A stretch of 57,882 nt of DNA, from positions 1-57,882 of the forward strand of contig DCIR01000047.1 in the NCBI GenBank assembly GCA_002317155.1. Reading direction: 5' to 3'. Positions 33,453-42,448 of this stretch are shown here, one piece after another (the stretch's first letter is position 1; each line of letters starts with the position of its first letter). The notes beneath the pieces are model-generated. The model did not search any database. It was not told where the DNA came from and was given only the letters and a program-made list of their open reading frames with translations. The translations under genes were made by a program, and so were the position numbers. This DNA comes from Lachnospiraceae bacterium UBA1721 (GTDB taxonomy: Bacteria > Bacillota > Clostridia > Lachnospirales > Lachnospiraceae).

Positions 33453-35072
33453 ATGGAAATCTATTCCGGAAAAACAATATATGAAGGTACGGTAATAGGA
33501 AAAATCCACTATTATTCAAAACACCGCAATCAGATTAAGCAAGAGTGTATAAACAGCTGCGGGGATGAGATTGGTCGCTTCAAAGTTGCTAAGGAAAAAG
33601 CTAAGGAGCAGTTTGGGATACTTCGTGATAAAGCAGCAACAGAAGTTGGTAAAAACGGAGCAATGATTTTTGAAGCATATGCGATGCTTCTTGATGATAG
33701 CAAATATACAGATTCGGTTATTGATGTTATCAATAAAGAGCATGCAAATGCAGAGTATGCTGTAGCTGTTGCAGGTAATAATCTGGCTGATATGTTCGCG
33801 CAGATGGATGATGAGTATTTTAGGGCCAGAGCTGTAGATATTAAGGATATTTCTGACAGAGTGATAGATATTCTTCAGAATGAAAATACAGATGTGGATG
33901 TGCTGCAGGAACCTGTTATTTTTGTGGCAGATGATATTACGCCCTGTGAAACCGTTCAGCTGGATAAGAGTAAGCTGCTTTCATTTGTAACCAGACGTGG
34001 TTCTACTAACTCGCATACAGCTATTTTAGCCAGAACAATGAATCTTCCGTCGCTGGTTGGAGTAGAAATTGATGAAAAGTGGAATGGTAAGCTTGCTATA
34101 GTAGACGGAGTGGGTGGCAGATTAATAGTTGAACCTGATGAAGAGACGCTTGCCAAGTATAAGGCTATTGCAGAGAGTGAGAGGGAAAGCATTGAATCAA
34201 TGAAGGAATTAAAAGGAAAACCCAATGTTACCCTCGATGGCAAAGAAATTTCATTATATGCCAATGTAGGAAATGTGTCTGATGTGACTGCCGCACTCGA
34301 AAATGAGGCAGACGGAATCGGTTTATTCCGAAGTGAGTTTTTATATCTTGAGAAATTAGATTATCCTACCGAAGAAGAGTTGTTTGAATCATATAAATCT
34401 GTAGCTCAGAAGATGGATGGACGCAGGGTAGTAATCAGAACACTCGATATCGGCGCTGATAAGCAGGCGGATTATTTTAATCTTGAAAAAGAAGAGAATC
34501 CGGCGCTTGGATATCGTGCAATCAGAATCTGTCTTGAGCGGACAGACTTATTTAAGACTCAGCTTAGGGCAATTTATCGCGCATCTGCATATGGAAAGAT
34601 TGCAATCATGTTTCCGATGATTGTATCTCTGGATGAGGTACTTAAAATAAAGAGTATCTGTGAGGACGTTAAGGCTGAATTAAAAAAGGATGGACTTGCT
34701 TACAGTGAAGTTGAACTGGGTATTATGATTGAGACGCCGGCGGCGGTAATGATCAGTGATATCCTTGCAGAGGAAGTGGACTTTTTCAGCATAGGAACAA
34801 ATGATTTGACTCAATTTACTCTGGCGGTAGACAGGCAGAATCCGAAGCTTGATAAATACTACGATCCGCACCATGAGGCGCTGTTTAGAATGATAAAGCT
34901 GGTAATTGATAACGGTCATGCAAGCGGATGCCGTGTGGCAGTCTGCGGTGAACTCGGAGCGGATACGACCATTACAGAGAAACTCATCCAATTGGGTGTG
35001 GATGAGCTGAGTGTATCGTCTCCATTCATTTTGCCAGTTAGGAAAGCGATAAGAGAGTCTATGTCGAAATAG
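33453..35072 (+). CDS. ptsI: PTS enzyme I
   Basis: A 539-residue phosphoenolpyruvate-protein phosphotransferase that passes phosphate to HPr for sugar uptake. The phosphorylated H188 is in RRGSTNSHTAILARTM. The C-terminal barrel has IGLFRSEFLYL, GTNDLTQFTLAVDR and the catalytic cysteine in VAVCGELGAD. The ATG at 33453 has GGG 8 nt upstream; the GTG at 33450 is less well placed. HPr and sugar-specific EII genes are not in the window. A FruK remnant lies directly before it, suggesting it once followed fructose genes. The length is slightly below the usual 570. Confidence 0.95.
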   Translation: MEIYSGKTIYEGTVIGKIHYYSKHRNQIKQECINSCGDEIGRFKVAKEKAKEQFGILRDKAATEVGKNGAMIFEAYAMLLDDSKYTDSVIDVINKEHANAEYAVAVAGNNLADMFAQMDDEYFRARAVDIKDISDRVIDILQNENTDVDVLQEPVIFVADDITPCETVQLDKSKLLSFVTRRGSTNSHTAILARTMNLPSLVGVEIDEKWNGKLAIVDGVGGRLIVEPDEETLAKYKAIAESERESIESMKELKGKPNVTLDGKEISLYANVGNVSDVTAALENEADGIGLFRSEFLYLEKLDYPTEEELFESYKSVAQKMDGRRVVIRTLDIGADKQADYFNLEKEENPALGYRAIRICLERTDLFKTQLRAIYRASAYGKIAIMFPMIVSLDEVLKIKSICEDVKAELKKDGLAYSEVELGIMIETPAAVMISDILAEEVDFFSIGTNDLTQFTLAVDRQNPKLDKYYDPHHEALFRMIKLVIDNGHASGCRVAVCGELGADTTITEKLIQLGVDELSVSSPFILPVRKAIRESMSK

Positions 35073-35195
35073 AGTGTATAACACAGAATAATTTTGTAAA
35101 TTCACGAAACATCTTACATTTCGCACAAAAAATATCGAGCGAATTGTATAGATAATTATGCGAAATTCAATTAATTTTGTAGAAATTTTACTAAG

Positions 35196-35209
35196 AATAA
35201 TATATAATT
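35196..35209 (+). promoter_or_regulatory. Shared -10 region of chemoreceptor genes
   Basis: The same 14-base box AATAATATATAATT as at 11387-11400, with TATAAT at 35203-35208, 43 bases before the start. Confidence 0.45.
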
Positions 35210-35251
35210 TATAAAATGCCTTTAAGTACAGAACCTCAAGGGAGATGACAT

Positions 35252-36964
35252 ATGAAGAAATTAAACATCAGAGCTAAATTATTGTTAATGCTTGTGCCTA
35301 TAGAAGTACTCTTTGTGGCAGTAATTGTATTATTTACATATCTCAATAACTATGCAGGAAGCTCTAGTAAGGCTCTTTATTATGATCAGTTGTATATGGC
35401 AAATAGTAAGCTGATTATTGCAGATAGAAACTTTTATCAGTCGTATACCGGTCTTCTTAGAAGCATGCTTAGTACCAAGATGGTAATTAGTATTGAGGAT
35501 GAGCTTGAGGACTACAGAGGAAAGCTGCAGGAGACCAAGGATCGAGTTGAGGATGTTGCGGCAATCGTAAATGCTCATCCCGAGTTGAGCAATTATACAT
35601 ATAATGGTTATCAGTTTGCTACAGAGTATGAAAGCTTTTATGCCAATATAGATAAGATGTATGCATCTTATACTCCTGAGACTAAGTTCGGAAGTCTTAC
35701 ACTGTTTGACAACCAGTTTGAGGATGCTCGTCAGAATCTTGCCAATATGGAAGATTTGATAGAGGCATATGCACTGGATTCGCAGGTTAAGCTTGCATCT
35801 GAATCAAAGCAGAGATCAATTATGATTATGACCTTTGTACTCATTGCATTATTGATTGCCAGTGCTTTTGCAGTATATATCATCGAATATATCAGATCGA
35901 ACCTTACCAAGGTTACCAAGGCTATCAATGCTGTTGCTAATAAGGATCTTACTGTCAAGATTGATGAGATTAAGGGTAGGGACGAAATCGCACAGCTCAG
36001 CAAGGCTGTTATTACACTTAAGGAACAGCTCATTGGAATGATGGGAATACTCCATCAGTCAGCGCAGGGACTTAACGATTCAAGTAACATGATGGTTAAG
36101 AACACAACCTCTTCTTCAGAGTCAATGCAGAGCATTGATGTCGCTGCTTCAGAGCTTGCAGCTACAGCAGGACAGCAGGCAGAGGATATTCTTAATATTG
36201 CAAATGAAATCGCTAATATTGAGAAGATTGTTGCTGAATGTAAGGACAGAGCAGAAAATCTTGCTAAAACCTGTGGCGAGATCGAGAACAGTACAAGCGT
36301 TGGTATGGATACCGTTAACGAGCTGATGGCTGTAACCGAGAAGAGCAGCGAGGCATTTGAGAAGATATTTGCAGTTATCGCAGGTGTGGAGAAGAATACC
36401 GGTACTATCGGACAGGCCAGTGAAATGATTGCCAATATTGCAGATCAGACAAGTCTTCTTTCACTTAATGCCAGTATCGAGGCTGCGAGAGCCGGTGAGG
36501 CAGGACGTGGATTTGCAGTTGTTGCTGATGAAATCAGACAGCTCGCAGATCAGAGTGCAGAGTCAGTTAATACCATTAACAGCATGATTGCAGAACTGGT
36601 TAGAAGCGTATCTGAAGCTACTACAGTAAGTCATCAGGTAAGAGAGTATGTTAAGCAGCAGGGCGAATCAGTTAATAACACAAGAGTAGGTTTTGCTGAA
36701 ATTGTAAATGGTACAGAAGTAGTTAATTCGGACGTTGAAGGACTGAATGATGTAAATGTAAAGCTTGGCGACAGCGTTATTACCATTCAGAGCCTTGTTG
36801 AAGCACTTTCAGCTTCTTCTCAGGAGAACGCAGCTACCGCTCAGGAGCTTAGTGCTACAACCGCTACCGTTACATCAAGTATTGTTGATCTGGAGGAGAC
36901 AGGTAAGTCTGTAAGCGGATCTTCAGATGAACTTAATGGTATTATTACTGAGTACATCGTTTAA
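35252..36964 (+). CDS. Methyl-accepting chemotaxis protein
   Basis: A 570-residue chemoreceptor with spans at about 9-31 and 190-212, a mainly helical extracellular domain of about 160 residues of four-helix-bundle type, HAMP, and a signalling domain with the tip DQTSLLSLNASIEAARAGE. It should control flagellar rotation through CheA/CheW. Unlike the receptor at 11428 it has only a few residues before the first span. GGGAG lies about 8 nt before the ATG. It appears monocistronic, ended by the terminator at 36998. Confidence 0.93.
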   Translation: MKKLNIRAKLLLMLVPIEVLFVAVIVLFTYLNNYAGSSSKALYYDQLYMANSKLIIADRNFYQSYTGLLRSMLSTKMVISIEDELEDYRGKLQETKDRVEDVAAIVNAHPELSNYTYNGYQFATEYESFYANIDKMYASYTPETKFGSLTLFDNQFEDARQNLANMEDLIEAYALDSQVKLASESKQRSIMIMTFVLIALLIASAFAVYIIEYIRSNLTKVTKAINAVANKDLTVKIDEIKGRDEIAQLSKAVITLKEQLIGMMGILHQSAQGLNDSSNMMVKNTTSSSESMQSIDVAASELAATAGQQAEDILNIANEIANIEKIVAECKDRAENLAKTCGEIENSTSVGMDTVNELMAVTEKSSEAFEKIFAVIAGVEKNTGTIGQASEMIANIADQTSLLSLNASIEAARAGEAGRGFAVVADEIRQLADQSAESVNTINSMIAELVRSVSEATTVSHQVREYVKQQGESVNNTRVGFAEIVNGTEVVNSDVEGLNDVNVKLGDSVITIQSLVEALSASSQENAATAQELSATTATVTSSIVDLEETGKSVSGSSDELNGIITEYIV

Positions 36965-36997
36965 TGTCGGATGTGATATAAATAACAAATATGATAT

Positions 36998-37037
36998 AAA
37001 CCTCTTTGCATATGATATTGCAGAGAGGTTTATTTTT
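36998..37037 (+). terminator. Intrinsic terminator
   Basis: AAACCTCT (36998-37005) pairs with AGAGGTTT (37024-37031), followed by ATTTTTG. Confidence 0.8.
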
Positions 37038-37099
37038 GTGAGATAATACGTAATTGTTTGATTTACCGCTGATAAGTGGATATTATTTGCAGGTGGAAT

Positions 37100-37789
37100 A
37101 TGAGTAATCCAATCAAAGCGCTCAGTCGCAATGAAAAAATATTTTGGCTGGTATCATTAGCAATTGTGGCATTGTCAAATGTGTTCTCGCAGGATTTCAG
37201 TATGCTGACTTTGGCAGCAGCACTTATTGGTGTTACGGCTGTTTTGTTTGGTGCTAAGGGAAATGTATGGGGGCAGATTTTGATATCTGTATTTGCAATC
37301 CTCTATGGAATCATTTCCTGGCAGAACAGATATTGGAGCGAGATGATTACATATTTGGGCATGTCGCTTCCAATGGCACTATGGTCAATATATACCTGGA
37401 TCAGAAATCCTTCTGCGGAGAATAACGCTGAGGTAAAAATCAATAAATTGAATGCTAAAAATTATATATTGCTGATAGCAAGCGGTGTGGCAGTGACAGT
37501 AGGTTTTTATTTTATGCTTAAGTTCTTTGACACACCCAATCTGATTTTTAGCACCTTGTCAATTATGACCAGTTTTTTTGCGGCAGCACTTACTATGCTT
37601 AGGTCATCATATTTTGCAATGTGGTATGCAATGAATGATGTGGTACTGATTGTGTTATGGGTACTTGCAGCAATCAATAATCCTATTTATATTCCAGTTA
37701 TCGTGAATTTTGTTGTATTTTTATTTCATGATCTATATGGATTCTATTCTTGGAAAAAAAGAGAAAAGAAGCAGGTTAGCACTGAGTGA
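37100..37789 (+). CDS. pnuC: PnuC-type vitamin transporter
   Basis: A 229-residue membrane protein with about seven hydrophobic segments and the aromatic motifs of PnuC (LWSIYTWIRN, AMWYAMND, HDLYGFYSW). PnuC proteins move nicotinamide riboside or related vitamins by facilitated diffusion, with trapping by phosphorylation. The GTG at 37076 is rejected in favour of the ATG at 37100, behind AGGTGG. No NAD or thiamine riboswitch is seen upstream, and no kinase gene is adjacent. The substrate could be nicotinamide riboside or another nucleoside-like vitamin. Confidence 0.85.
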   Translation: MSNPIKALSRNEKIFWLVSLAIVALSNVFSQDFSMLTLAAALIGVTAVLFGAKGNVWGQILISVFAILYGIISWQNRYWSEMITYLGMSLPMALWSIYTWIRNPSAENNAEVKINKLNAKNYILLIASGVAVTVGFYFMLKFFDTPNLIFSTLSIMTSFFAAALTMLRSSYFAMWYAMNDVVLIVLWVLAAINNPIYIPVIVNFVVFLFHDLYGFYSWKKREKKQVSTE

Positions 37790-37898
37790 TTTGTGGTTGA
37801 TCATGAAAAATGCAGGTTAATTTGTTACTATTTTGATACTATGAAAATTAGTGTAATGAGTCTATACTAAATCTATTATTATATTCGGGGGAATCTTT

Positions 37899-38252
37899 GT
37901 GAAAAAGATAATAGGTGTATTTTTAGTTGCTTTATTTGCATTAAGTATGGTTGCTTGCGGAAGTTCATCAAATGTTTCAAGAAGTGATCTGATCGGAGAT
38001 TGGTATACAGAAGAGGATGACGGAATTGTTCAGAATATTACGCTGACCGAGGACGGTAAATATTTGTCAGAGACGATATCACCAATGGGGTTCTCATTGG
38101 TTTCTGAAAATATTTGGTCCTATGAGGATGGTGTATTTACTGTTAATTATATTGAATATGGGACAACATCTGTTTACAAGAAAGTAACCCTTGAGGGTAA
38201 CACCTTAACTTTAGACAACGGTGTTGGTAAAATTGTATATACGAGAAAATAA
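37899..38252 (+). CDS. Small lipoprotein, lipocalin-like
   Basis: The 117-residue product starts at GTG 37899 with GGGGG 9 nt upstream. A signal peptide ends in a lipobox at MVAC (C20), followed by a serine-rich linker. The mature part has LIGDWYTEEDD, a repeated turn of ITLTEDGKY and VTLEGNTLTL, as in the lipocalin-like lipoproteins of Firmicutes that have a G.W start. Function unknown. The next gene starts 37 bp later, possibly co-transcribed. Confidence 0.8.
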   Translation: MKKIIGVFLVALFALSMVACGSSSNVSRSDLIGDWYTEEDDGIVQNITLTEDGKYLSETISPMGFSLVSENIWSYEDGVFTVNYIEYGTTSVYKKVTLEGNTLTLDNGVGKIVYTRK

Positions 38253-38289
38253 TATTCGGGCATACTGTATGGCCGGAAAAGAGGATGTC

Positions 38290-38832
38290 ATGAAGTCACA
38301 GATTTATACAGAAAGTTATAATGCTACAAAGGAATTAATCGAGATTTCCGGTATGGAGGAAGGCGATATTCTTGTTGTTGGATGCTCTACGAGTGAAGTA
38401 TCTGGTGAAAAGATCGGTTCTGCATCAAAGCCTGAGCTTGCAGAGGATGTATTTTGCGGTATTTGGGATGCTGTTAAGGAGAGCGGATTATATCTTGCGG
38501 CGCAGTGCTGTGAGCACCTTAACAGAGCACTTATCATTGAGAAAAAGCTTGCCAAGGAAAGAAATATTGAAATCGTTAACGTAGTACCTCAGCCTAAGGC
38601 TGGTGGCTCGTTTGCAACCAAGGCATATGCACATTTTGAAAAGCCTGTTGCCGTAGAACATATCAAGGCTGATGCCGGAATGGATATCGGCGATACACTT
38701 ATAGGAATGCATCTTAAGGATGTAGCGGTGCCGGTTAGATTATCTGTTAATAAGATTGGTGAGGCTCATCTTGTATGTGCAAGAACCAGAGCAAAGTATA
38801 TCGGTGGAGAGAGAGCACACTACGAGGCATAG
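38290..38832 (+). CDS. DUF436/TIGR01440 family protein (YwlG-like)
   Basis: A 180-residue conserved protein of the family that includes Bacillus YwlG, of unknown function. Visible blocks are GDILVVGCSTSEVSGEKIG, QCCEHLNRALIIE and VVPQPKAGGS, which are strongly conserved. The frame is open from 38221, but the ATG at 38290 with GAGG 5 nt upstream gives the family's usual start and length. It is soluble. There is no operon context that hints at function. Confidence 0.88.
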   Translation: MKSQIYTESYNATKELIEISGMEEGDILVVGCSTSEVSGEKIGSASKPELAEDVFCGIWDAVKESGLYLAAQCCEHLNRALIIEKKLAKERNIEIVNVVPQPKAGGSFATKAYAHFEKPVAVEHIKADAGMDIGDTLIGMHLKDVAVPVRLSVNKIGEAHLVCARTRAKYIGGERAHYEA

Positions 38833-38907
38833 TTTTTCGAAGGTTTATTATTGGTTGTAAACATATTGGGGACATATGACAGGGGAACATTTGTGGGGTA
38901 GTCGGTT

Positions 38908-40305
38908 ATGCAGGATATTTTAGTTTCTCCCATTTTATTATTAGTAATAGCGGCCTTGAGCGTATTGCTTTTTGTGATTTTACTGGTCAGACATAAGAAT
39001 GCCGGTAAAGTTAATGACGATCTCAAGGAGCAGAATAGGCGTCTGAAAGCTATCGGTAATATCTATTTTTCAATGCATATTATCAATTTGCATGAGGATA
39101 AGATTCAGGAAGTCAGTGCGCCCGAATCTATCAGAAAGCATTTAATGATAAACGGTATTACTCCGGGAGCATCCGATATTATGAAGTCTGCGATAAGCAA
39201 TCTGATTGTTAAGGAACAGGTCAAAAGTGCGTTGGAGTTTACGGATATGACAACGCTGGCGAACAGAATGAAGAATGCTGAGACCTTGGCGGAAGAGTTT
39301 AAGACAAATGAAGCAGGCTGGCTGCGCTTCAGATTCATGGTCACAGAGCGCGATGCAAAAGGTGTTCCGAATGATGTTATCTGGGTAACTGCAGTAGTGG
39401 ATAAAGAGAAGAGAAAGGAAGAAGGACTTATCAAGATTTCTCTTACCGATGAACTGACCGGTGCAGGTAACAGAAGAGCTTATGAAGAAAAAATTGCAGA
39501 AATTGAAAAATCTATACCGGACAATTTGGTTATTGCATCGCTTGACCTCAACGGATTGAAGGTTGTAAATGACAACAAGGGACATGATGCCGGCGATGAA
39601 ATGATTGTCGGTGCGGTGGATTGTATCAAGAATGTGTTTTCGCATTACGGTAATGTGTACAGAACCGGAGGCGACGAGTTCGCGGCTATTATCAGATGCA
39701 ATGATAAACAGCTGGAGAGTATAAAAGAATCTTTGGAGCAGACGGTTGCAGCCTGGACAGGTAAGCTGGTAGAAAGCATTTCATTATCGACCGGTTACGT
39801 TGTCAGGAGTGAGATGCCTGACGCGTCGGTTCATGAGATGATTGTCAGGGCCGATCAATATATGAATAAATCCAAGGAAGAGTACTACAGGCATAAGGGT
39901 GTGGACCGCAGAGGTCAGAAGGATGCACATACTGCCCTGTGTCAGTTGTACACCAAGATATTAAAAATCAATATCACGGATGACACCTATCAGATTGTAA
40001 ATATGGAGGATGAGGAGAAAACCGTAGAGCGCGGATTTAGCGACAGCATTTCCGGATGGTTGGAGGGCTTTGCGAGAGCCGGCCAGGTTCATCCCGATTA
40101 TGTAGAAGATTATCTCAAAAAGACTGATATAGATAACCTGAGAAATCATTTTGCTTCCGGCAAGACCTCATGGATGATATTTTACAAGAGAAAAATTGGT
40201 GACAATTACAGACATGTAATGATGGAGATTATAACGGCGAATGATTACAGTAATGATAACCAGAGCCTATATCTCTATGTAAAAAATATTGAAAAAAATT
40301 CCTAA
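38908..40305 (+). CDS. Membrane-anchored diguanylate cyclase
   Basis: The 465-residue protein has one N-terminal span (about 8-28), a PAS-like region, a GGDEF domain (SLTDELTGAGNRRAYEE to YRTGGDEFAAI) and a C-terminal PAS-like domain of about 150 residues. The GGDEF signature is intact, so c-di-GMP synthesis from GTP is expected. The inhibitory RxxD site five residues before it is replaced by SHYG, so product feedback by that site is absent. A domain after GGDEF is unusual for cyclases. It works opposite to the HD-GYP protein at 6347. The start ATG has only a weak GGGG site. Confidence 0.9.
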   Translation: MQDILVSPILLLVIAALSVLLFVILLVRHKNAGKVNDDLKEQNRRLKAIGNIYFSMHIINLHEDKIQEVSAPESIRKHLMINGITPGASDIMKSAISNLIVKEQVKSALEFTDMTTLANRMKNAETLAEEFKTNEAGWLRFRFMVTERDAKGVPNDVIWVTAVVDKEKRKEEGLIKISLTDELTGAGNRRAYEEKIAEIEKSIPDNLVIASLDLNGLKVVNDNKGHDAGDEMIVGAVDCIKNVFSHYGNVYRTGGDEFAAIIRCNDKQLESIKESLEQTVAAWTGKLVESISLSTGYVVRSEMPDASVHEMIVRADQYMNKSKEEYYRHKGVDRRGQKDAHTALCQLYTKILKINITDDTYQIVNMEDEEKTVERGFSDSISGWLEGFARAGQVHPDYVEDYLKKTDIDNLRNHFASGKTSWMIFYKRKIGDNYRHVMMEIITANDYSNDNQSLYLYVKNIEKNS

Positions 40306-40378
40306 AAAACTCTGGATGAGAATTGAAATGGAATTACCGAATTGTATTCATTAAGAAGTAACTGAATTAATGTATTTG

Positions 40379-40411
40379 AAAAGAGCATGATATGAATCAT
40401 GCTCTTTTTTT
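40379..40411 (+). terminator. Intrinsic terminator
   Basis: A perfect stem AAAAGAGCATGA (40379-40390) and TCATGCTCTTTT (40397-40408) around TATGAA, continued by T. It ends the cyclase transcript. Confidence 0.88.
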
Positions 40412-40529
40412 GAAGCAAATTTGTAGCAATAATACGATATTGAGCATAGATGGAATATTGTATAATAAATCGTGTGTGCTCAGAGCATTTACAGGCATTT
40501 CAGAAGCTATGAGCGGTGGAGGGATACTG

Positions 40530-41159
40530 ATGAACGAGAATATTGTAAAAAGAAATGATTTGTTGGCTAAAACCGTAATAAAAGGCCTGGAATCAAGAAA
40601 TATGTCAGGATATTATGCGAAGACTAAGGAGGAGGCTCTTAAGCTGGCGCTTGAGCTGATTCCTGAGGGTAGTAAAGTTACCAAGGGTGGTTCAATGTCT
40701 GTAAAAGAAATCGGCTTGGAAGACGCTATGAAGAATGGCAATTACGATTATTGTGACAGAGATGCAGCTACGGATAAGAGAGCAGCGGAGCTTTTTGCCT
40801 ATGATGCGGATGTATTCTTGGGAAGTGCCAATGCCATTACAAATGATGGAATATTGGTAAATATCGATGGTAATTCCAACAGAGTGTCTGCATTTGCATA
40901 CGGTCCCCGTAAGCTTGTGCTGATTGTGGGAATGAATAAGGTAGCCGGGGATGTGGATGCAGCCATGAAGAGAGCCAGAAACGAAGCTGCAACAATGAAT
41001 GCACAGCGCTTTGGCCTTGATACTCCCTGTTCAAAGACAGGTACCTGCATGAATTGTAAGTCTATGGATACTATATGCTGTAACTTCCTGATTACCAGAT
41101 TTGAAAGACACAAGGACAGAGTACACGTTATTTTGGTTAATGATGTATTGGGATTCTAA
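40530..41159 (+). CDS. LUD domain protein (LutC-like)
   Basis: A 209-residue LUD (lactate utilisation) domain protein. GGAGGG lies about 7 nt before the ATG at 40530; the upstream frame to 40392 runs through the terminator and is rejected. The body has SKVTKGGSMSVKEIG, a DVFLGSANAITNDGILVNIDG block and GMNKVAGDVDAAM. The C-terminus adds four cysteines in a TPCSKTGTCMNCKSMDTICC block, suggesting a metal site or cluster not found in LutC proper. LutA and LutB are not present here. It is the single-gene form common in Clostridia, of unproven function. Its last codons are repeated downstream. Confidence 0.85.
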   Translation: MNENIVKRNDLLAKTVIKGLESRNMSGYYAKTKEEALKLALELIPEGSKVTKGGSMSVKEIGLEDAMKNGNYDYCDRDAATDKRAAELFAYDADVFLGSANAITNDGILVNIDGNSNRVSAFAYGPRKLVLIVGMNKVAGDVDAAMKRARNEAATMNAQRFGLDTPCSKTGTCMNCKSMDTICCNFLITRFERHKDRVHVILVNDVLGF

Positions 41160-41220
41160 AGTGATGTATTGGGATTCTTAAATGATGTATTGAAATTCTA
41201 TAAGGATGTATTAGGATTCT
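41143..41220 (+). repeat. Tandem repeat of the 3' end of the LUD gene
   Basis: Four copies of the 16-mer GATGTATTGGGATTCT start at 41143, 41163, 41184 and 41205 (spacing 20-21). The first encodes the final DVLGF of the protein, the second is identical, and the last two differ at one or two bases. The rest lies in the spacer. Confidence 0.85.
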
Positions 41221-41271
41221 GGGGGCAACGTCACAGTGATATGGATTTTTATAGATTGAGAGGGTAGATAA

Positions 41272-42363
41272 ATGACCGATATAGGATCACCTATTAAGAT
41301 TGGAACTAAGATTTGTAAAAACAGAATAACAATGGCACCTACCGTTAAGTTTGCTACAGATGATTCGGGCCTGGTGACAGATGAATTTGTAGCGCATTAT
41401 GAGGAACGAGCAGCTCATGGATGCGGACTTATAGTGGTTGAGGCTACCTGTGTTGACAAGACTGCCAGACTTCATCCTACACAGCTTGGATTGTGGAATG
41501 ATGAGCAGATAGAAGGACACAAAAAAATAGCTGATGCAGCACATAAATACGGAGCATTGATTATTCCGCAGATTCATCACGGTGGATTGGGAACACATCC
41601 GGAATGCGGACCGTTGACATCGCCTACAAAGGTTAAGTGGAACAGTGGTTTCGCAGAATCCGAAGCGGTAGAGATGACTAAGGATGATATTAAAAGAACA
41701 ATTCAGAATTTTATTGATGCTGCAGTGCGCGCACAAAAAGCAGGTTATGACGGAGTGCAGCTCCATGCCTGTCATGCATACCTTATCAACGATTTTGCTT
41801 CAAACGTTAATAAGCGTGAGGATGAATATGGCGGAAGCGTTGAGAATAAAGCTCGTTTCGGATGTGAAATAATAGAGGGAATTCGTAAGGCTTGTGGAGA
41901 GGATTTCATTATTTCTGCGAGAATCTCAGGAGCAGATCCCACAATCGAGGAGTCTCTTGAAGTAGCTGAGTGTTATGTTAAGTCAGGCTGCGATTATCTG
42001 CAGGTATCATGCGGTATAGGTGAATTTAATATGATGCCTCATGATGAGAAGCTTCCCTACAACCGCATTGCAGCACTTGGTGTATTGATGCATGAGCACT
42101 TTAAGGGCAGAGTACCGGTATCTACCGTAAATGGATTCAGAGATGTAGAAAAGGTCAGATATATGTTTGAAAATGACCTGATTGATACCATCGATTTAGC
42201 TTGTGGTTTGCTGGCTGACCCTGCTTTTTCTGAGGCAATCTTAAATGATACTCCGTATGTGAAATGCTTTAACTGCCCTGCATGTGGTTTTGGTCCGGGA
42301 CATTCTCATCCCTGCCCTGCCATGAAGCTAAGAGGAGCTAATGAATTCGCATCGTGGAGTTAA
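41272..42363 (+). CDS. NADH:flavin oxidoreductase (Old Yellow Enzyme family)
   Basis: A 363-residue FMN-binding TIM barrel. Seen are KNRITMAPT at the start, the FMN-phosphate side VSTVNGFRD, IHHGG, and the family block LHACHAYLINDFASNVNKR with DEYGGS, where the usual HGAH reads HACH. A C-terminal extension carries CFNCPACG and one further cysteine, in place of the 2,4-dienoyl-CoA reductase Fe-S motif spacing, so it may hold a metal. It lacks the NAD-binding domain of the long relatives. The substrate is probably an enone or enoate. It precedes a GH32 gene at 86 bp. Its last codons are tandemly repeated. Confidence 0.87.
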   Translation: MTDIGSPIKIGTKICKNRITMAPTVKFATDDSGLVTDEFVAHYEERAAHGCGLIVVEATCVDKTARLHPTQLGLWNDEQIEGHKKIADAAHKYGALIIPQIHHGGLGTHPECGPLTSPTKVKWNSGFAESEAVEMTKDDIKRTIQNFIDAAVRAQKAGYDGVQLHACHAYLINDFASNVNKREDEYGGSVENKARFGCEIIEGIRKACGEDFIISARISGADPTIEESLEVAECYVKSGCDYLQVSCGIGEFNMMPHDEKLPYNRIAALGVLMHEHFKGRVPVSTVNGFRDVEKVRYMFENDLIDTIDLACGLLADPAFSEAILNDTPYVKCFNCPACGFGPGHSHPCPAMKLRGANEFASWS

Positions 42364-42428
42364 GGAATTTGCATTTTGGAGCTAAATGATTTGCATTGTG
42401 AAGTTAAGTAATTCATATCGATGAATAA
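42343..42428 (+). repeat. 22-23-nt tandem repeat across the oxidoreductase stop codon
   Basis: Units lie at 42343-42364, 42365-42387, 42388-42409 and a partial one at 42410-42428, each of the form GAATTTGCAT..TGGAG.TAAG. The first includes the last six codons and the stop of the gene. Confidence 0.8.
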
Positions 42429-42448
42429 CAGACATTAGAAGGATTCTG

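Noticed and set aside
36965..37099. Riboswitch upstream of pnuC
   Set aside because: The spacer holds a terminator for the preceding gene and no element that matches NAD or thiamine classes.
40392..40529. N-terminal extension of the LUD protein
   Set aside because: The extension begins inside a transcription terminator and includes the promoter-like region; the ATG at 40530 has a proper ribosome site.
41143..41220. Possible CRISPR-like array
   Set aside because: Units of 16 bases separated by 4-5 bases are far too short for spacers, and the first unit is part of a coding sequence. No cas genes are present.
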